Shown here: piece after piece, positions 56,064 to 64,000 of the stretch
How the letters are laid out: every line of letters starts with the position of its first letter
Position numbering within the stretch: position 1 is the first letter of the stretch
Origin: Myroides oncorhynchi
GTDB lineage: Bacteria > Bacteroidota > Bacteroidia > Flavobacteriales > Flavobacteriaceae
DNA: 64,000 nt
Assembly: GCF_020905415.1 (NCBI RefSeq)
Contig: NZ_JAJJMP010000001.1
Coordinates: 3,545,501 to 3,609,500, forward strand
Reading direction: 5' to 3'
Made by a program: the position numbers and the translations under genes
The notes under the pieces: model-generated
What the model was told of the DNA's origin: nothing
The model's database searches: none
Seen by the model: the letters and a program-made list of their open reading frames with translations, nothing else

Positions 56064-56981
56064 TTAGTAATCTATCACTTGATAGTCTAGTTTTACTTTA
56101 TTGTAATATAATGCCTTAACTATACCGTCAGATACTCCTATTTTCGGAACATAGATATATTTGGCACCACTCCATTTCATGGCGTTATTATAAATGTTAA
56201 TCGCCGGTATAATAACGTCAGCACGGTCTGGATTAAGTCCTAATAACGAAATACGATCATCATAAGACATCTTACTTAATCTTAGCAACTGCTTGTGTAA
56301 GTAAAAATATGAAAGAGGCTTATCCTGAGTCTTACCAGACATTTTGAAGATTTTATTAATATTCCCTCCACTACCGATAACGATTAGATCTTTAAGCCCT
56401 TTTGATTCTTCTTTAATCCATTGTTCAATATCTGTCCATACTTGTTTTTCAACCATATTGTTTAACAGCCGAACTGTACCATTTTTAAACGATCTCGAAG
56501 TAAGCTGTTTCCCTTGATCAAATAATGTGAATTCAGTACTTCCACCTCCTACATCGATATAAAGAATACTATTGCTACTATTAATAAAATGTTTTAAATC
56601 AGATGAAGCAATAATCATTGCTTCTTTCTTCCCATCTATAATACTAATCTTAATTCCCGACTCTTTGTAAACACGATCTACAATAGGTTTTGCATTATTA
56701 GCTTCGCGCATAGCACTAGTAGCGCAAGCCATAAATCGATCTACTTTATTTACTTTCATTAATAAATAGAAAGCTTTCATTGCATCTACCATACGATCTT
56801 CTGCCTCCTGAGACACTGCCCCAGAAGTAAAAACATCTTGTCCTAATCGTATCGGAACACGTATTAATGAGCTCTTACTAAAAATAGTTTCTTTTCCTTC
56901 CTCTTCGATTATATTTAAAATTAATAATCGCATTGCATTGGAACCTATATCTATAGCTGCATATTTCTTTATCCTTAGCAT
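56064..56981 (-). CDS. ppx: Exopolyphosphatase / Ppx-GppA family protein
   Basis: It would hydrolyse terminal phosphate from polyphosphate or pppGpp. The 305-residue protein has the ASKHA ATPase motifs AAIDIGSNAMRLLI (residues 8-21) and ILYIDVGGGSTEFTLF. It has only the N-terminal catalytic half; the C-terminal HD-like domain of long Ppx proteins is absent, as in short-form enzymes. It lies 11 bases downstream of ppk1. Confidence 0.9.
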   Translation of the reverse strand: MLRIKKYAAIDIGSNAMRLLILNIIEEEGKETIFSKSSLIRVPIRLGQDVFTSGAVSQEAEDRMVDAMKAFYLLMKVNKVDRFMACATSAMREANNAKPIVDRVYKESGIKISIIDGKKEAMIIASSDLKHFINSSNSILYIDVGGGSTEFTLFDQGKQLTSRSFKNGTVRLLNNMVEKQVWTDIEQWIKEESKGLKDLIVIGSGGNINKIFKMSGKTQDKPLSYFYLHKQLLRLSKMSYDDRISLLGLNPDRADVIIPAINIYNNAMKWSGAKYIYVPKIGVSDGIVKALYYNKVKLDYQVIDY

Positions 56982-56991
56982 ATATACAATT

Positions 56992-59103
56992 CTATTTTTT
57001 TAACTTATTTTGATAATACTTATACATTTCTTGTTGCGAATGGAACATATTTTCTTTTGTATATCCTCGATATTTATTAGACAAATCTGCAGTCTGGTAC
57101 CTTGTCTTGTAATTTCCTTTCCATCCTATATTGAAAGTATCTATAAGCTCTTGTTTCACCACTTCATCATAAATTGGGCAAGTTACTTCTACTCTTTCAT
57201 CTAAATTTCTTGTCATAAAATCCGCTGATGAAATAAAGACTTCTGGTTTATTATTATTGCCAAAAATATACACTCGAGAATGCTCTAAGAAACGATCTAC
57301 AATACTGATTGCTTCAATATTCTCACTCATTCCTGGAACACCTGGTATTAAAGAGCATATCCCTCTTATAATCAATTGAATCTTCACGCCTGCATTACTA
57401 GCCTCATATAGTTTATCTATCATTTTTAAATCAGATAAACTATTCATTTTTAAACGAATAAATGAAGGCAATCCATTTTGTGCATTCTTAATCTCTCTAT
57501 CGATTAACTTCACAAAGCCTTTACGGGTATAATGAGGGGATACTAACAGGTGTTTATACTTGTGCACACGGTAATTAACCTGTAAGAATTCAAATACCTT
57601 AGAAACATCTTTCATCAGAGAATTATGACTTGTAAATACTGTGACATCAGTATACACCTTAGCTGTACTCTCATTAAAGTTTCCTGTTGAAATAAAGCCA
57701 TAACGCTTTACCTTTTTATTCTCAAGTCGTTCTACTACACATATTTTGCTGTGCACCTTTAATCCTTTTACACCGAAGATTAACTTTACCCCTTCTGATT
57801 GCATTAACTCAGAATAAAAAATATTAGTTGCCTCATCGAAACGCGCCTGTAACTCTACCTGAGCTACAACTTTCTTTCCATTCTTCACAGCATTAATCAA
57901 TGAACTAATAATCTGTGAATTCTTTGCCAATCGATACAATGTAATTTTTATAGACAATACCTGCGGATCCAAAGCTGCTTCTCTTAAAAACTTAACTAAA
58001 TAAGAATAAGATTGATATGGAGTATAAATCATATAATCTCTCTTCTGAATCTGCTGAATGATACTATCTTCTAAATTTAATCCCTTTACAGGTACAGGCA
58101 CTTGTTTAGGATAAGTAAGATCTATTCTCCCAGTTGTAGGAAAACTCATATAGTCACGTCGATTGTGATATCTTCCTGAAGGAATAATACTATCATTCAA
58201 TTCTATTTCGACATTCTCTAATAAGAAATCAAGCATCTCTTGATCCATTTCTTGATCATAAACGAAACGCACTATAGCTCCTTGCTTTCTATCACGTACT
58301 CCACTAGATATCTTTTCTACAAATGACTTGTGTAAATCAGTATCAAAATCCAATTCGGCATCACGAGTAACTTTAATCATAAAAGCCGATTCTGCTTTAA
58401 AGTCAAAAATACTAAAGATTGAATCCAAGTTATATCGGATGATATCATCTATCATCATAATATATTTTTTATCATCTTCTGAAGGAACTTCTACAAATCG
58501 ATTTACAATGTTAGGTATCTCAATTACAGCGTAACGAATAGCAGAGTTATCTCTCTTCTGTTTATTTGTTTGATGTTTCTCTACCAATAGAGGATCTATC
58601 TCTAGCTTTACAACCAAATAACCATGAGTATCTCTTAATAATGGGAACTCAGCCAAGTCACTTAAGATAATTGTAACCATATCTGGTGAGACTTGATGTA
58701 AGAAAAAATCTTTGACAAAAGCTTGTTGCTTATCATCTATCTCCTGTTCATTCACCATAAATATCCCTTCTTCTTCTAGTTTGCGTTCCACATCATGTAA
58801 AATGCGAACACTTTCTTTCTGAAGTTCAATAACCCTAGCTGTAATTTGAGCTAATAAATCTTTTACGATTACTCCACTCCCTAGCTTTCGATTACTTTCT
58901 CCTGTAAGAGTCATTCTTCGTATTGTAGCATAGCGAACTCTAAAAAACTCATCCAAATTATTTGAGAAAATACCGATAAATCGTAGTCTTTCTAACAGGG
59001 GAACAGTTTCGTCACCCGCCTCTTGCAAAACTCTCTCATTAAATGACAACCAACTTTGCTCGCGGTCTATATATTTATATTTTACTGTATTTTGTGTATT
59101 CAT
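56992..59103 (-). CDS. ppk1: Polyphosphate kinase 1
   Basis: It makes polyphosphate from ATP reversibly through a phosphohistidine. The 703-residue protein has the N-terminal domain with REQSWLSFNERVLQEA, the middle PLERLRFIGIFSNNLDEFF and the two C-terminal PLD-like domains. The catalytic histidine is in GLKVHSKICVVER. A second conserved histidine is in FLEHSRVYIFGN. Length is normal (about 690-730). It is co-transcribed with sixA (3 bases upstream) and ppx. Confidence 0.95.
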   Translation of the reverse strand: MNTQNTVKYKYIDREQSWLSFNERVLQEAGDETVPLLERLRFIGIFSNNLDEFFRVRYATIRRMTLTGESNRKLGSGVIVKDLLAQITARVIELQKESVRILHDVERKLEEEGIFMVNEQEIDDKQQAFVKDFFLHQVSPDMVTIILSDLAEFPLLRDTHGYLVVKLEIDPLLVEKHQTNKQKRDNSAIRYAVIEIPNIVNRFVEVPSEDDKKYIMMIDDIIRYNLDSIFSIFDFKAESAFMIKVTRDAELDFDTDLHKSFVEKISSGVRDRKQGAIVRFVYDQEMDQEMLDFLLENVEIELNDSIIPSGRYHNRRDYMSFPTTGRIDLTYPKQVPVPVKGLNLEDSIIQQIQKRDYMIYTPYQSYSYLVKFLREAALDPQVLSIKITLYRLAKNSQIISSLINAVKNGKKVVAQVELQARFDEATNIFYSELMQSEGVKLIFGVKGLKVHSKICVVERLENKKVKRYGFISTGNFNESTAKVYTDVTVFTSHNSLMKDVSKVFEFLQVNYRVHKYKHLLVSPHYTRKGFVKLIDREIKNAQNGLPSFIRLKMNSLSDLKMIDKLYEASNAGVKIQLIIRGICSLIPGVPGMSENIEAISIVDRFLEHSRVYIFGNNNKPEVFISSADFMTRNLDERVEVTCPIYDEVVKQELIDTFNIGWKGNYKTRYQTADLSNKYRGYTKENMFHSQQEMYKYYQNKLKK

Positions 59104-59105
59104 TT

Positions 59106-59591
59106 CTATTTTAAGTCTCGTGGGAAAATGGTTAATTCAGTAGAACCTTTTTCTATTGCTGCCCAGTCATCTGTATCAAAATTAATTATTACAACGCCTG
59201 ATGTGGGTACATTGTCAAAAGTTTCGCTACCAAATTTATTAACAAATTTCGTGATTGCAGCATTATGACCAAAAAGAATTAATGTATCATGCTCATTTTT
59301 ACAGTTTTTTATTGCCTCCACTAATTGTGAGCGTTCAAATGTGTAAACATCCCTGTTTTCAATAATACAATCCATATTGATCTCCATATTTTGACAAAAT
59401 ATAGTTGCTGTTTTTCTAGCTCTCTTGGCTGGGCTAGTCCACACAATGACTTTAGATGGTAAATGACCTATTAATGCATGAGACACCAAATGTGCATCAT
59501 TTACTCCTCTCTTTGATAACGGGCGTGACAAATCATCAGTAATGGCTTCCCAGCACGATTTTGCATGTCTAATAAGGATTAGTTTTTTCAT
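59106..59591 (-). CDS. sixA: SixA-like phosphohistidine phosphatase
   Basis: This 161-residue histidine phosphatase has the R8-H9 motif of LILIRHAKSCWE, TSPAKRARKTA and LFGHNAAITKFVN with the second catalytic histidine. SixA enzymes remove phosphate from histidine phosphotransfer proteins. It is the first gene of a sixA-ppk1-ppx operon. Because polyphosphate kinase works through a phosphohistidine, a link to polyphosphate metabolism is plausible but unproven. Confidence 0.88.
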   Translation of the reverse strand: MKKLILIRHAKSCWEAITDDLSRPLSKRGVNDAHLVSHALIGHLPSKVIVWTSPAKRARKTATIFCQNMEINMDCIIENRDVYTFERSQLVEAIKNCKNEHDTLILFGHNAAITKFVNKFGSETFDNVPTSGVVIINFDTDDWAAIEKGSTELTIFPRDLK

Positions 59592-59730
59592 AATAGTTTT
59601 ATTTATTGGTAGATTATTGTGTTTTTTTTAGTATATGCATCACATTCCTTGCCAAGAACAACATAAACTTATCTAAATCTAATAAAAAATATCAATATAA
59701 AATATATTTTATGCTATAAAATAAAAACTT

Positions 59731-59738
59731 TACTTTTG
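59731..59738 (+). promoter_or_regulatory. Promoter -7 of DUF4199 gene
   Basis: TACTTTTG matches TAnnTTTG, 24 bases before the start. Confidence 0.5.
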
Positions 59739-59762
59739 AACTATTAATTATAAAACAGAATA

Positions 59763-60308
59763 ATGAGGAATTTCTCTATTGAATTTAAATGGGCTTCTAT
59801 AGCTACTTTAGCTGCTTTAGTATGGATGTTTATTGTCAAATCACTAGGTTTTCATGAGTTAGAAAAGATTAGATATGAAGTCGGACTTCAATTAATTTTC
59901 AACCTTGGACTTACTGTATTTTATTGGCTGGGTATTAGACAGAAGAAAAAAGAGTTTTACAATGGAGTTATTTCTTGGCAACGTGCTTTCTTATCTGGAC
60001 TTGTCATTTGTATTATGATTACCTTCTTCTTCCCTCTTATACAGTACATCACATTCATGCAAGTGACTCCTAACTTTATGAATACGTTACAAGTGGCAAT
60101 GACTACACAAACCAAAATGCCTCTAGAGGAAGCTATTAACTATGCATCATTTGATATATACTTGCGAAATGGCGTAACCAACAACCTGTCTTTTGGTGTT
60201 GTAATTATCGCTATTATTTCGTACTTTATTCAAACCAAAAATGCTGCTGAAATAGTAACTACTCCACAGCAAAAAAAGAACAATAAACGAAAATATAACA
60301 ATAAATAA
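59763..60308 (+). CDS. DUF4199 family membrane protein
   Basis: This 181-residue protein has four predicted helices (about 11-25, 42-58, 76-97 and 138-155) and a basic C-terminal tail (KKNNKRKYNNK). The layout and the conserved SWQRAFLSGLVICIM-type loop fit the DUF4199 family common in Bacteroidota. Function unknown. kdsA follows 9 bases later and is probably co-transcribed. Confidence 0.8.
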   Translation: MRNFSIEFKWASIATLAALVWMFIVKSLGFHELEKIRYEVGLQLIFNLGLTVFYWLGIRQKKKEFYNGVISWQRAFLSGLVICIMITFFFPLIQYITFMQVTPNFMNTLQVAMTTQTKMPLEEAINYASFDIYLRNGVTNNLSFGVVIIAIISYFIQTKNAAEIVTTPQQKKNNKRKYNNK

Positions 60309-60317
60309 ACAGATCTT

Positions 60318-61136
60318 ATGAATCTAAATAATATACCCTTAATCAAAAATGTGGACGCTGATAACTTCTTTTTATTAGCTGGTCCTTGTGCTATTGAAGG
60401 TGAAGAAATGGCAATGCGTATTGCAGAAAAACTAGTTACAGTAACAGATAATCTTAAAATTCCTTTTGTATTCAAAGGTTCTTTTAAGAAAGCTAATAGA
60501 TCTCGTATTGACAGCTTTACTGGTATCGGAGACGAAACAGCTCTTAAAATCTTACAGAAAGTAGGTAAAGAGTTTGGCGTTCCTACAGTAACTGATATCC
60601 ACGAAAACTCTGATGCTGCCATGGCAGCTGAATATGTAGATGTATTACAAATCCCAGCATTCCTTGTAAGACAAACTGACCTGGTAGTAGCTGCAGCAAA
60701 TACTGGTAAAGTAGTCAACCTTAAAAAAGGGCAATTTATGAGTCCTGAGAGTATGAAGCATGCCGTACAGAAGGTATTAGACTGTCATAACGATAGTGTT
60801 ATGGTTACTGATAGAGGTACAATGTTTGGATACCAAGATATGATTATTGATTATAGAGGTATTCCTACTATGCAACAATATGCTACTACAGTATTAGATA
60901 TTACACATTCTTTACAACAACCTAACCAAGCTTCTGGTGTTACAGGAGGACGTCCTGATTTAATCGAGACTGTTGCAAAAGCTGGTATTGCAGTTGGTGT
61001 AGATGGATTGTTCCTAGAAACACATTTTGACCCAGCAAATGCGAAAAGTGATGGAGCAAATATGCTTCACTTAAACTACTTTGAAGATTTGATGAAAAAA
61101 TTAGTTGATATCAGACAAACAATCAATAAATTTTAA
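60318..61136 (+). CDS. kdsA: KDO 8-phosphate synthase
   Basis: It condenses phosphoenolpyruvate with arabinose 5-phosphate to make KDO 8-phosphate for lipopolysaccharide. The 272-residue TIM barrel has LLAGPCAIEGEEMAMRIAE, the substrate loop FKGSFKKANRSR, and DRGTMFGYQDM. It ends with the metal/substrate segment VDGLFLETHFDPANAKSDGANML shown here only in part. Length normal. Marks the cell as Gram-negative with an LPS core. Confidence 0.95.
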   Translation: MNLNNIPLIKNVDADNFFLLAGPCAIEGEEMAMRIAEKLVTVTDNLKIPFVFKGSFKKANRSRIDSFTGIGDETALKILQKVGKEFGVPTVTDIHENSDAAMAAEYVDVLQIPAFLVRQTDLVVAAANTGKVVNLKKGQFMSPESMKHAVQKVLDCHNDSVMVTDRGTMFGYQDMIIDYRGIPTMQQYATTVLDITHSLQQPNQASGVTGGRPDLIETVAKAGIAVGVDGLFLETHFDPANAKSDGANMLHLNYFEDLMKKLVDIRQTINKF

Positions 61137-61221
61137 AAAAATATTTTAACACTACTTTTTTTATAACCAATCAGTTAGATAAATTGAGGTGAGAAAAGTA
61201 GAAAAAAAAGCCTTGCATCTC

Positions 61222-61251
61222 TTGCAGATTAAGAAAACAGCACTATATTTG
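61222..61251 (+). promoter_or_regulatory. Promoter of the tRNA-Tyr cluster
   Basis: TTGC (61222-61225), an 18-base spacer and TATATTTG (61244-61251), 35 bases ahead of the first tRNA. This is the best full promoter in the window. Confidence 0.75.
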
Positions 61252-61286
61252 CACCGTTCTAAACAAACAAGATAAGCAAAAGCTTA

Positions 61287-61370
61287 GGGGAGATACTCAA
61301 GCGGCCAACGAGGACGGACTGTAAATCCGTTGGGTAACCTTCGCAGGTTCGAATCCTGCTCTCCCCACCA
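61287..61370 (+). tRNA. tRNA-Tyr (GTA), copy 1
   Basis: An 81-nt class II tRNA: acceptor GGGGAGA pairs with TCTCCCC, the anticodon loop reads CTGTAAA with GTA, and the T arm is GGTTCGAATCC. This copy alone is followed by an encoded CCA (61368-61370). Confidence 0.97.
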
Positions 61371-61418
61371 AACGTTCATTAACAAGAAAATATTACTTAG
61401 ATATAACCTTTTTAGGAA

Positions 61419-61499
61419 GGGGAGATACTCAAGCGGCCAACGAGGACGGACTGTAAATCCGTTGGGTAACCTTCGCAGGTTCGAATCCTGCTCTCCCCA
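61419..61499 (+). tRNA. tRNA-Tyr (GTA), copy 2
   Basis: Identical to copy 1 over all 81 bases; CCA not encoded. Confidence 0.97.
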
Positions 61500-61550
61500 C
61501 TAATAAAGTCATATTGTATAAAAATCATAGTCTAATTTAACCTTTTAGGA

Positions 61551-61631
61551 GGGGAGATACTCAAGCGGCCAACGAGGACGGACTGTAAATCCGTTGGGTA
61601 ACCTTCGCAGGTTCGAATCCTGCTCTCCCCA
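61551..61631 (+). tRNA. tRNA-Tyr (GTA), copy 3
   Basis: Identical to copies 1 and 2; followed by CGA, so CCA is added after transcription. Confidence 0.97.
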
Positions 61632-61675
61632 CGAAGACTTTTTATACAATATATTATCTAAGTTACCTCTTAGGA

Positions 61676-61756
61676 GGGGAGATACTCAAGCGGCCAACGA
61701 GGACGGACTGTAAATCCGTTGGGTAACCTTCGCAGGTTCGAATCCTGCTCTCCCCA
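61676..61756 (+). tRNA. tRNA-Tyr (GTA), copy 4
   Basis: Identical to the others. A strong terminator follows 5 bases later. Confidence 0.97.
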
Positions 61757-61760
61757 CAAT

Positions 61761-61789
61761 AAAAAAGCGATCAATTGATCGCTTTTTTT
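61761..61789 (+). terminator. Terminator of the tRNA-Tyr cluster
   Basis: Perfect palindrome AAAGCGATCA/TGATCGCTTT with loop AT and seven Ts. Confidence 0.93.
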
Positions 61790-61852
61790 GTTTTTAATAT
61801 TACTTATTACACTTCGCTTTTTAATATTAAAAAGCTTAAAGATTTAGCTTCC

Positions 61853-61944
61853 TACTCTTCGTCTTGTACGTCCTTAGAATTTCTTTGAGGATTACTAGCC
61901 CAGAACGCTTTTCTCAACGAAATGTGTATAAAACCTTCTAACAC
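61853..61944 (-). other. Possible remnant of a short gene
   Basis: The minus strand reads LEGFIHISLRKAFWASNPQ, then RNSKDVQDEE and a stop, in one frame. There is no ATG. The frame continues upstream into the palindromic element copy G, so any real start has been lost or never existed. It reads like protein but cannot be assigned. Confidence 0.25.
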
Positions 61945-61973
61945 AACTCTAACAACTAAGATTAATCTCCTTA

Positions 61974-62129
61974 AACCCAGAATCAGCGTTAGCCAAATAC
62001 TACAAAGCGATTCTATGTCATAGCTCTTTCATTAGCGCTATAACCATACTATAGTATGCTTAAATCACTAATTCAGATCTATTTTGTATAATTTCTTTTC
62101 CTTTATATGTCTATCACATATTCTGGGTT
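61974..62129 (+). repeat. 156-bp palindromic element, copy G (best copy)
   Basis: Ends AACCCAGAAT and ATTCTGGGTT are perfect inverses and the centre is CCATACTATAGTATGC. The arms match over most of 78 bases: AAAGCGATTCTA on one side and TATAATTTCTTTTC on the other. Confidence 0.92.
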
Positions 62130-62254
62130 AAACAATCTGATAAATCATTTATCAAACTCTATCTTACTTCACTATTTCACCTACTTTTTTAGGAAAAAAA
62201 AACGATAATACGTTTTTATACCTATCATCGCCTTCATTCTATTAGTTACACTAT

Positions 62255-63382
62255 TTACTTCAGTGTTATTTTCTTTCCATCTCTCATCACCACAAGCGTT
62301 GGTCTATCTTTTGTGCGCTGTAAGTATTTTCTATAGCCACACATTTTATCCATAGAGACTCCATCTATAGACAACACTACATCTCCTAGCCTAACCTCCT
62401 TCTCCTTTTCACCAATAGCTGCTATTATATACTGTTCATCTATATAAGCAATACCATAACCGATTTTCTCTAAAGTTGCTGTAACTGTGCTATCCTGAAC
62501 CTTTTTAAAATATAACAGTTTAAATGAAGGCAAATAGAAAAAATGAAATTGCTTAATAAATTCCACGCCCATCTGATAAGTACTATAACTAGCTGTATAA
62601 GTAAGCTCCTCTTTATCTAATACAAGCTTTCCTAAACTCAACGTTGCATCTTGAGTGATTAATGTTCTACTTACAGATTCATTCATACCAAATGCCCCTA
62701 CACTACCTACACTAATATAGGTATTATACTTTAGCCCACTCAAATATCCTAACAATCCACGATCTGCACTCACTGTAAGATAACCGTTATCTCCTGTATC
62801 AAAGAGAAATGGTCTCTTCTGTCCTTTTCCTATAGTTCCAGGAATAACGATACGTGTATCGTTATTATATTCTAGATTCTCTACTGATATAAACTTATCG
62901 TTCAACAACCTATCTACCAGTTCAGGTGAAAAATCCTGTAGAATAATCTCTTTTTTTATAGGATCCACTTCTAATACCTTATTCTTATAAATAACATTCC
63001 CTAATACGCCATCTATCTTATAACATTTAAAGATAGGATCATTAACCATAGGAAAAGATTCAAAATCAGTAAAAGGCAAACCTTTAAAAGTATAATTACC
63101 CACTTTAAGACTATCCACATATAATGTAGGTATAGCCTGCACCACATTATTAGCATCTTTAGCTGCAATATGTTCTCCTTCATAATATTCTTCTAATAAG
63201 CTAGCTCTTATTGACAATCCATCCCAACCAGTATCAAAGAGAAAAGTCATTGGTTGATTATTAACTTTTAAATCAACTAACATCCAACCTGAATCATCAT
63301 TATACGGCAATCGAATAGTCTGTCCAAATCCAGTAAAAGTGGACATTACAAAAACAAACAGTAAGAAATTTATAAACCTCAT
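62255..63382 (-). CDS. Secreted aspartic protease-like protein with PDZ domain
   Basis: This 375-residue protein has a signal peptide (1-20, ending FTGFGQ). Two retropepsin-like lobes follow, each with the motif FLFDTG (D50-T-G and D195-T-G). The C-terminal PDZ domain (about 305-375) reads GIAYIDEQYIIAAIGEKE then RLGDVVLSIDGVSM. Two DTG loops in one chain would supply both active-site aspartates, as in pepsin, rather than needing a dimer. Bacterial members are poorly studied; peptidase activity is inferred. Confidence 0.88.
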   Translation of the reverse strand: MRFINFLLFVFVMSTFTGFGQTIRLPYNDDSGWMLVDLKVNNQPMTFLFDTGWDGLSIRASLLEEYYEGEHIAAKDANNVVQAIPTLYVDSLKVGNYTFKGLPFTDFESFPMVNDPIFKCYKIDGVLGNVIYKNKVLEVDPIKKEIILQDFSPELVDRLLNDKFISVENLEYNNDTRIVIPGTIGKGQKRPFLFDTGDNGYLTVSADRGLLGYLSGLKYNTYISVGSVGAFGMNESVSRTLITQDATLSLGKLVLDKEELTYTASYSTYQMGVEFIKQFHFFYLPSFKLLYFKKVQDSTVTATLEKIGYGIAYIDEQYIIAAIGEKEKEVRLGDVVLSIDGVSMDKMCGYRKYLQRTKDRPTLVVMRDGKKITLK

Positions 63383-63527
63383 ATAGCATTATATTATTTA
63401 ACTAAAATAGCCTTTTATTTTGACTGTTTTAAATCTTTAAGAATAATTGTCTTCTTTTTTAACAGACCATTATTTATTCTTTTAAAAAGTCTTCAACCTA
63501 CTTCAATCACTCCATTAGATTACATTA

Positions 63528-63664
63528 AACCCACATTAGCTAAATACTACAAAGCAATTCTACTTCATAGCTCAATAACCATATTATAGCATGCTGATAT
63601 CACTAATTCGGATCTGTTTTGTATAATTGCTTTTTACTTATATGCCTATCACATAATCTAGATT
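63528..63664 (+). repeat. Palindromic element, shortened copy H
   Basis: 137 bp; the left end lost part of AGAATCAGC. Internal AAATACTACAAAGCAATTC and CCATATTATAGCATG, plus TGTATAATTGCTTTTTACTT, follow the consensus. Confidence 0.8.
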
Positions 63665-63829
63665 AAAAGTAAATACTCTATCATCCATATAAAATAGACA
63701 TCTTAAGTACCCCCTCTTCCTCACTATAATCATAAACACTGTTATTCAATATCTTAAAACACAGAATAAGAACTTATATAAACTCATTATGAATAAGCTA
63801 CAGTTATGTTATTCAAATGAAAATAAACT

Positions 63830-63837
63830 TATTTTTG
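63830..63837 (+). promoter_or_regulatory. Promoter -7 of rlmD-like gene
   Basis: TATTTTTG matches TAnnTTTG; only 4 bases separate it from the ATG, implying a leaderless or near-leaderless message. Confidence 0.45.
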
Positions 63838-63841
63838 CGGC

Positions 63842-64000
63842 ATGAGTAGAAAAAGAACAGAAAGAATCGTATTCGAAAACGTAGAAGTCCTTGATGCAGG
63901 TGCAAAAGGCGTTTCGGTAGCTAAAGCTCCAGATGGGAAAGTTATCTTTATTCCTAACGTAGTTCCGGGAGATGTGGTAGATGTACAAACATTCAAAAAG
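63842..64000 (+). CDS. Partial 23S rRNA uracil-C5-methyltransferase (RlmD-like)
   Basis: The first 53 codons encode MSRKRTERIVFENVEVLDAG, then AKGVSVAKAPDGKVIFIPNV and VPGDVVDVQTFKK. The TRAM-domain pattern (a GxGV-like glycine turn, then IPxVxPGDVVDV) is that of RNA m5U methyltransferases. The catalytic domain lies beyond the window. Confidence 0.8.
   Translation, partial: MSRKRTERIVFENVEVLDAGAKGVSVAKAPDGKVIFIPNVVPGDVVDVQTFKK

Larger units (their letters stand above)
61757..62254. other. Non-coding region with palindromic element
   Basis: About 500 bp. Terminator of the tRNA cluster, the possible remnant at 61853-61944 and full copy G of the palindromic element (61974-62129). Nothing else recognised. 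Confidence 0.55.
63383..63841. other. Divergent intergenic region with palindromic element
   Basis: About 460 bp between the protease-like gene and rlmD. Contains copy H of the palindromic element (63528-63664) and the rlmD promoter. No other gene. Confidence 0.6.

Noticed and set aside
61287..61756. Regular ~81-bp repeats with ~50-bp spacers resembling a CRISPR array
   Set aside because: The repeats fold as tRNA-Tyr with anticodon GTA and follow a tRNA-type promoter.

Overview
The window looks like chromosomal DNA from a low-GC member of the Flavobacteriaceae. Supporting signs are the Bacteroidota-type promoter element TAnnTTTG ahead of many genes, family members typical of the group (GLPGLI, DUF4834, DUF4199, TIGR02757, a TonB paralogue, a TlpA/DUF4369 lipoprotein) and AT-rich intergenic DNA. 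Protein style suggests Myroides, but that is an inference from memory, not a database result.

Layout. 1-3,000: an ISL3-family insertion sequence sits between the 5' stumps of two secreted-protein genes, followed by an orphan membrane protein and tRNA-Ser. 3,249-6,338: a degenerate serine beta-lactamase-fold protein, endonuclease III, an ECF sigma factor and a short gene just downstream of it. 6,339-7,655: a 1.3-kb non-coding region with a promoter and a GC-rich hairpin. 7,656-17,100: a first UvrA, a glycosyltransferase/YfhO pair, DUF4834, a secreted rhodanese and HemN. 17,334-27,267: acetyl-CoA synthetase, a nitronate monooxygenase-like enzyme with MnmA, a SIMPL protein, then PyrG-YidC-ProC. 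27,751-38,473: a Crp-like regulator, an amino-acid permease, a ketopantoate reductase-like enzyme, a purine permease, GLPGLI, ankyrin and TonB proteins and a quinone oxidoreductase. 38,714-42,275: a second complete UvrA followed by a LOG-family protein. 42,730-46,582: an intact TlpA-like lipoprotein and a decayed second copy split by an IS4-family element. 46,671-49,282: a LytS/LytTR-type regulatory operon starting with a 52-codon gene. 50,148-55,909: assorted conserved genes (pRiA4b ORF-3-like, nucleoid-associated protein, DMP19-like, MsrA, LolD-like ATPase, GDCCVxC protein, TIGR02757). 56,064-59,591: a polyphosphate operon (sixA-ppk1-ppx). 60,318-61,756: kdsA and four identical tRNA-Tyr genes. 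The window ends with a two-DTG aspartic protease-like protein and the start of an RlmD-like RNA methyltransferase.

The most striking unexplained structure is in the intergenic DNA. At least six copies, some diverged, plus two fragments of a 156-bp element recur from 28 kb to the end. Each intact copy is one long imperfect palindrome with AACCCAGAAT ends and a CATACTATAGTATG centre. A second, roughly 300-bp family has two copies, each with a perfect 19-bp hairpin that shows a compensatory base change. A third family of about 97 bp has short inverted ends. None matches a feature I can name. They may be non-autonomous mobile elements, terminators or structured RNAs.

Most genes are ordinary housekeeping genes. 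No CRISPR array, prophage or recognisable defence system was seen.
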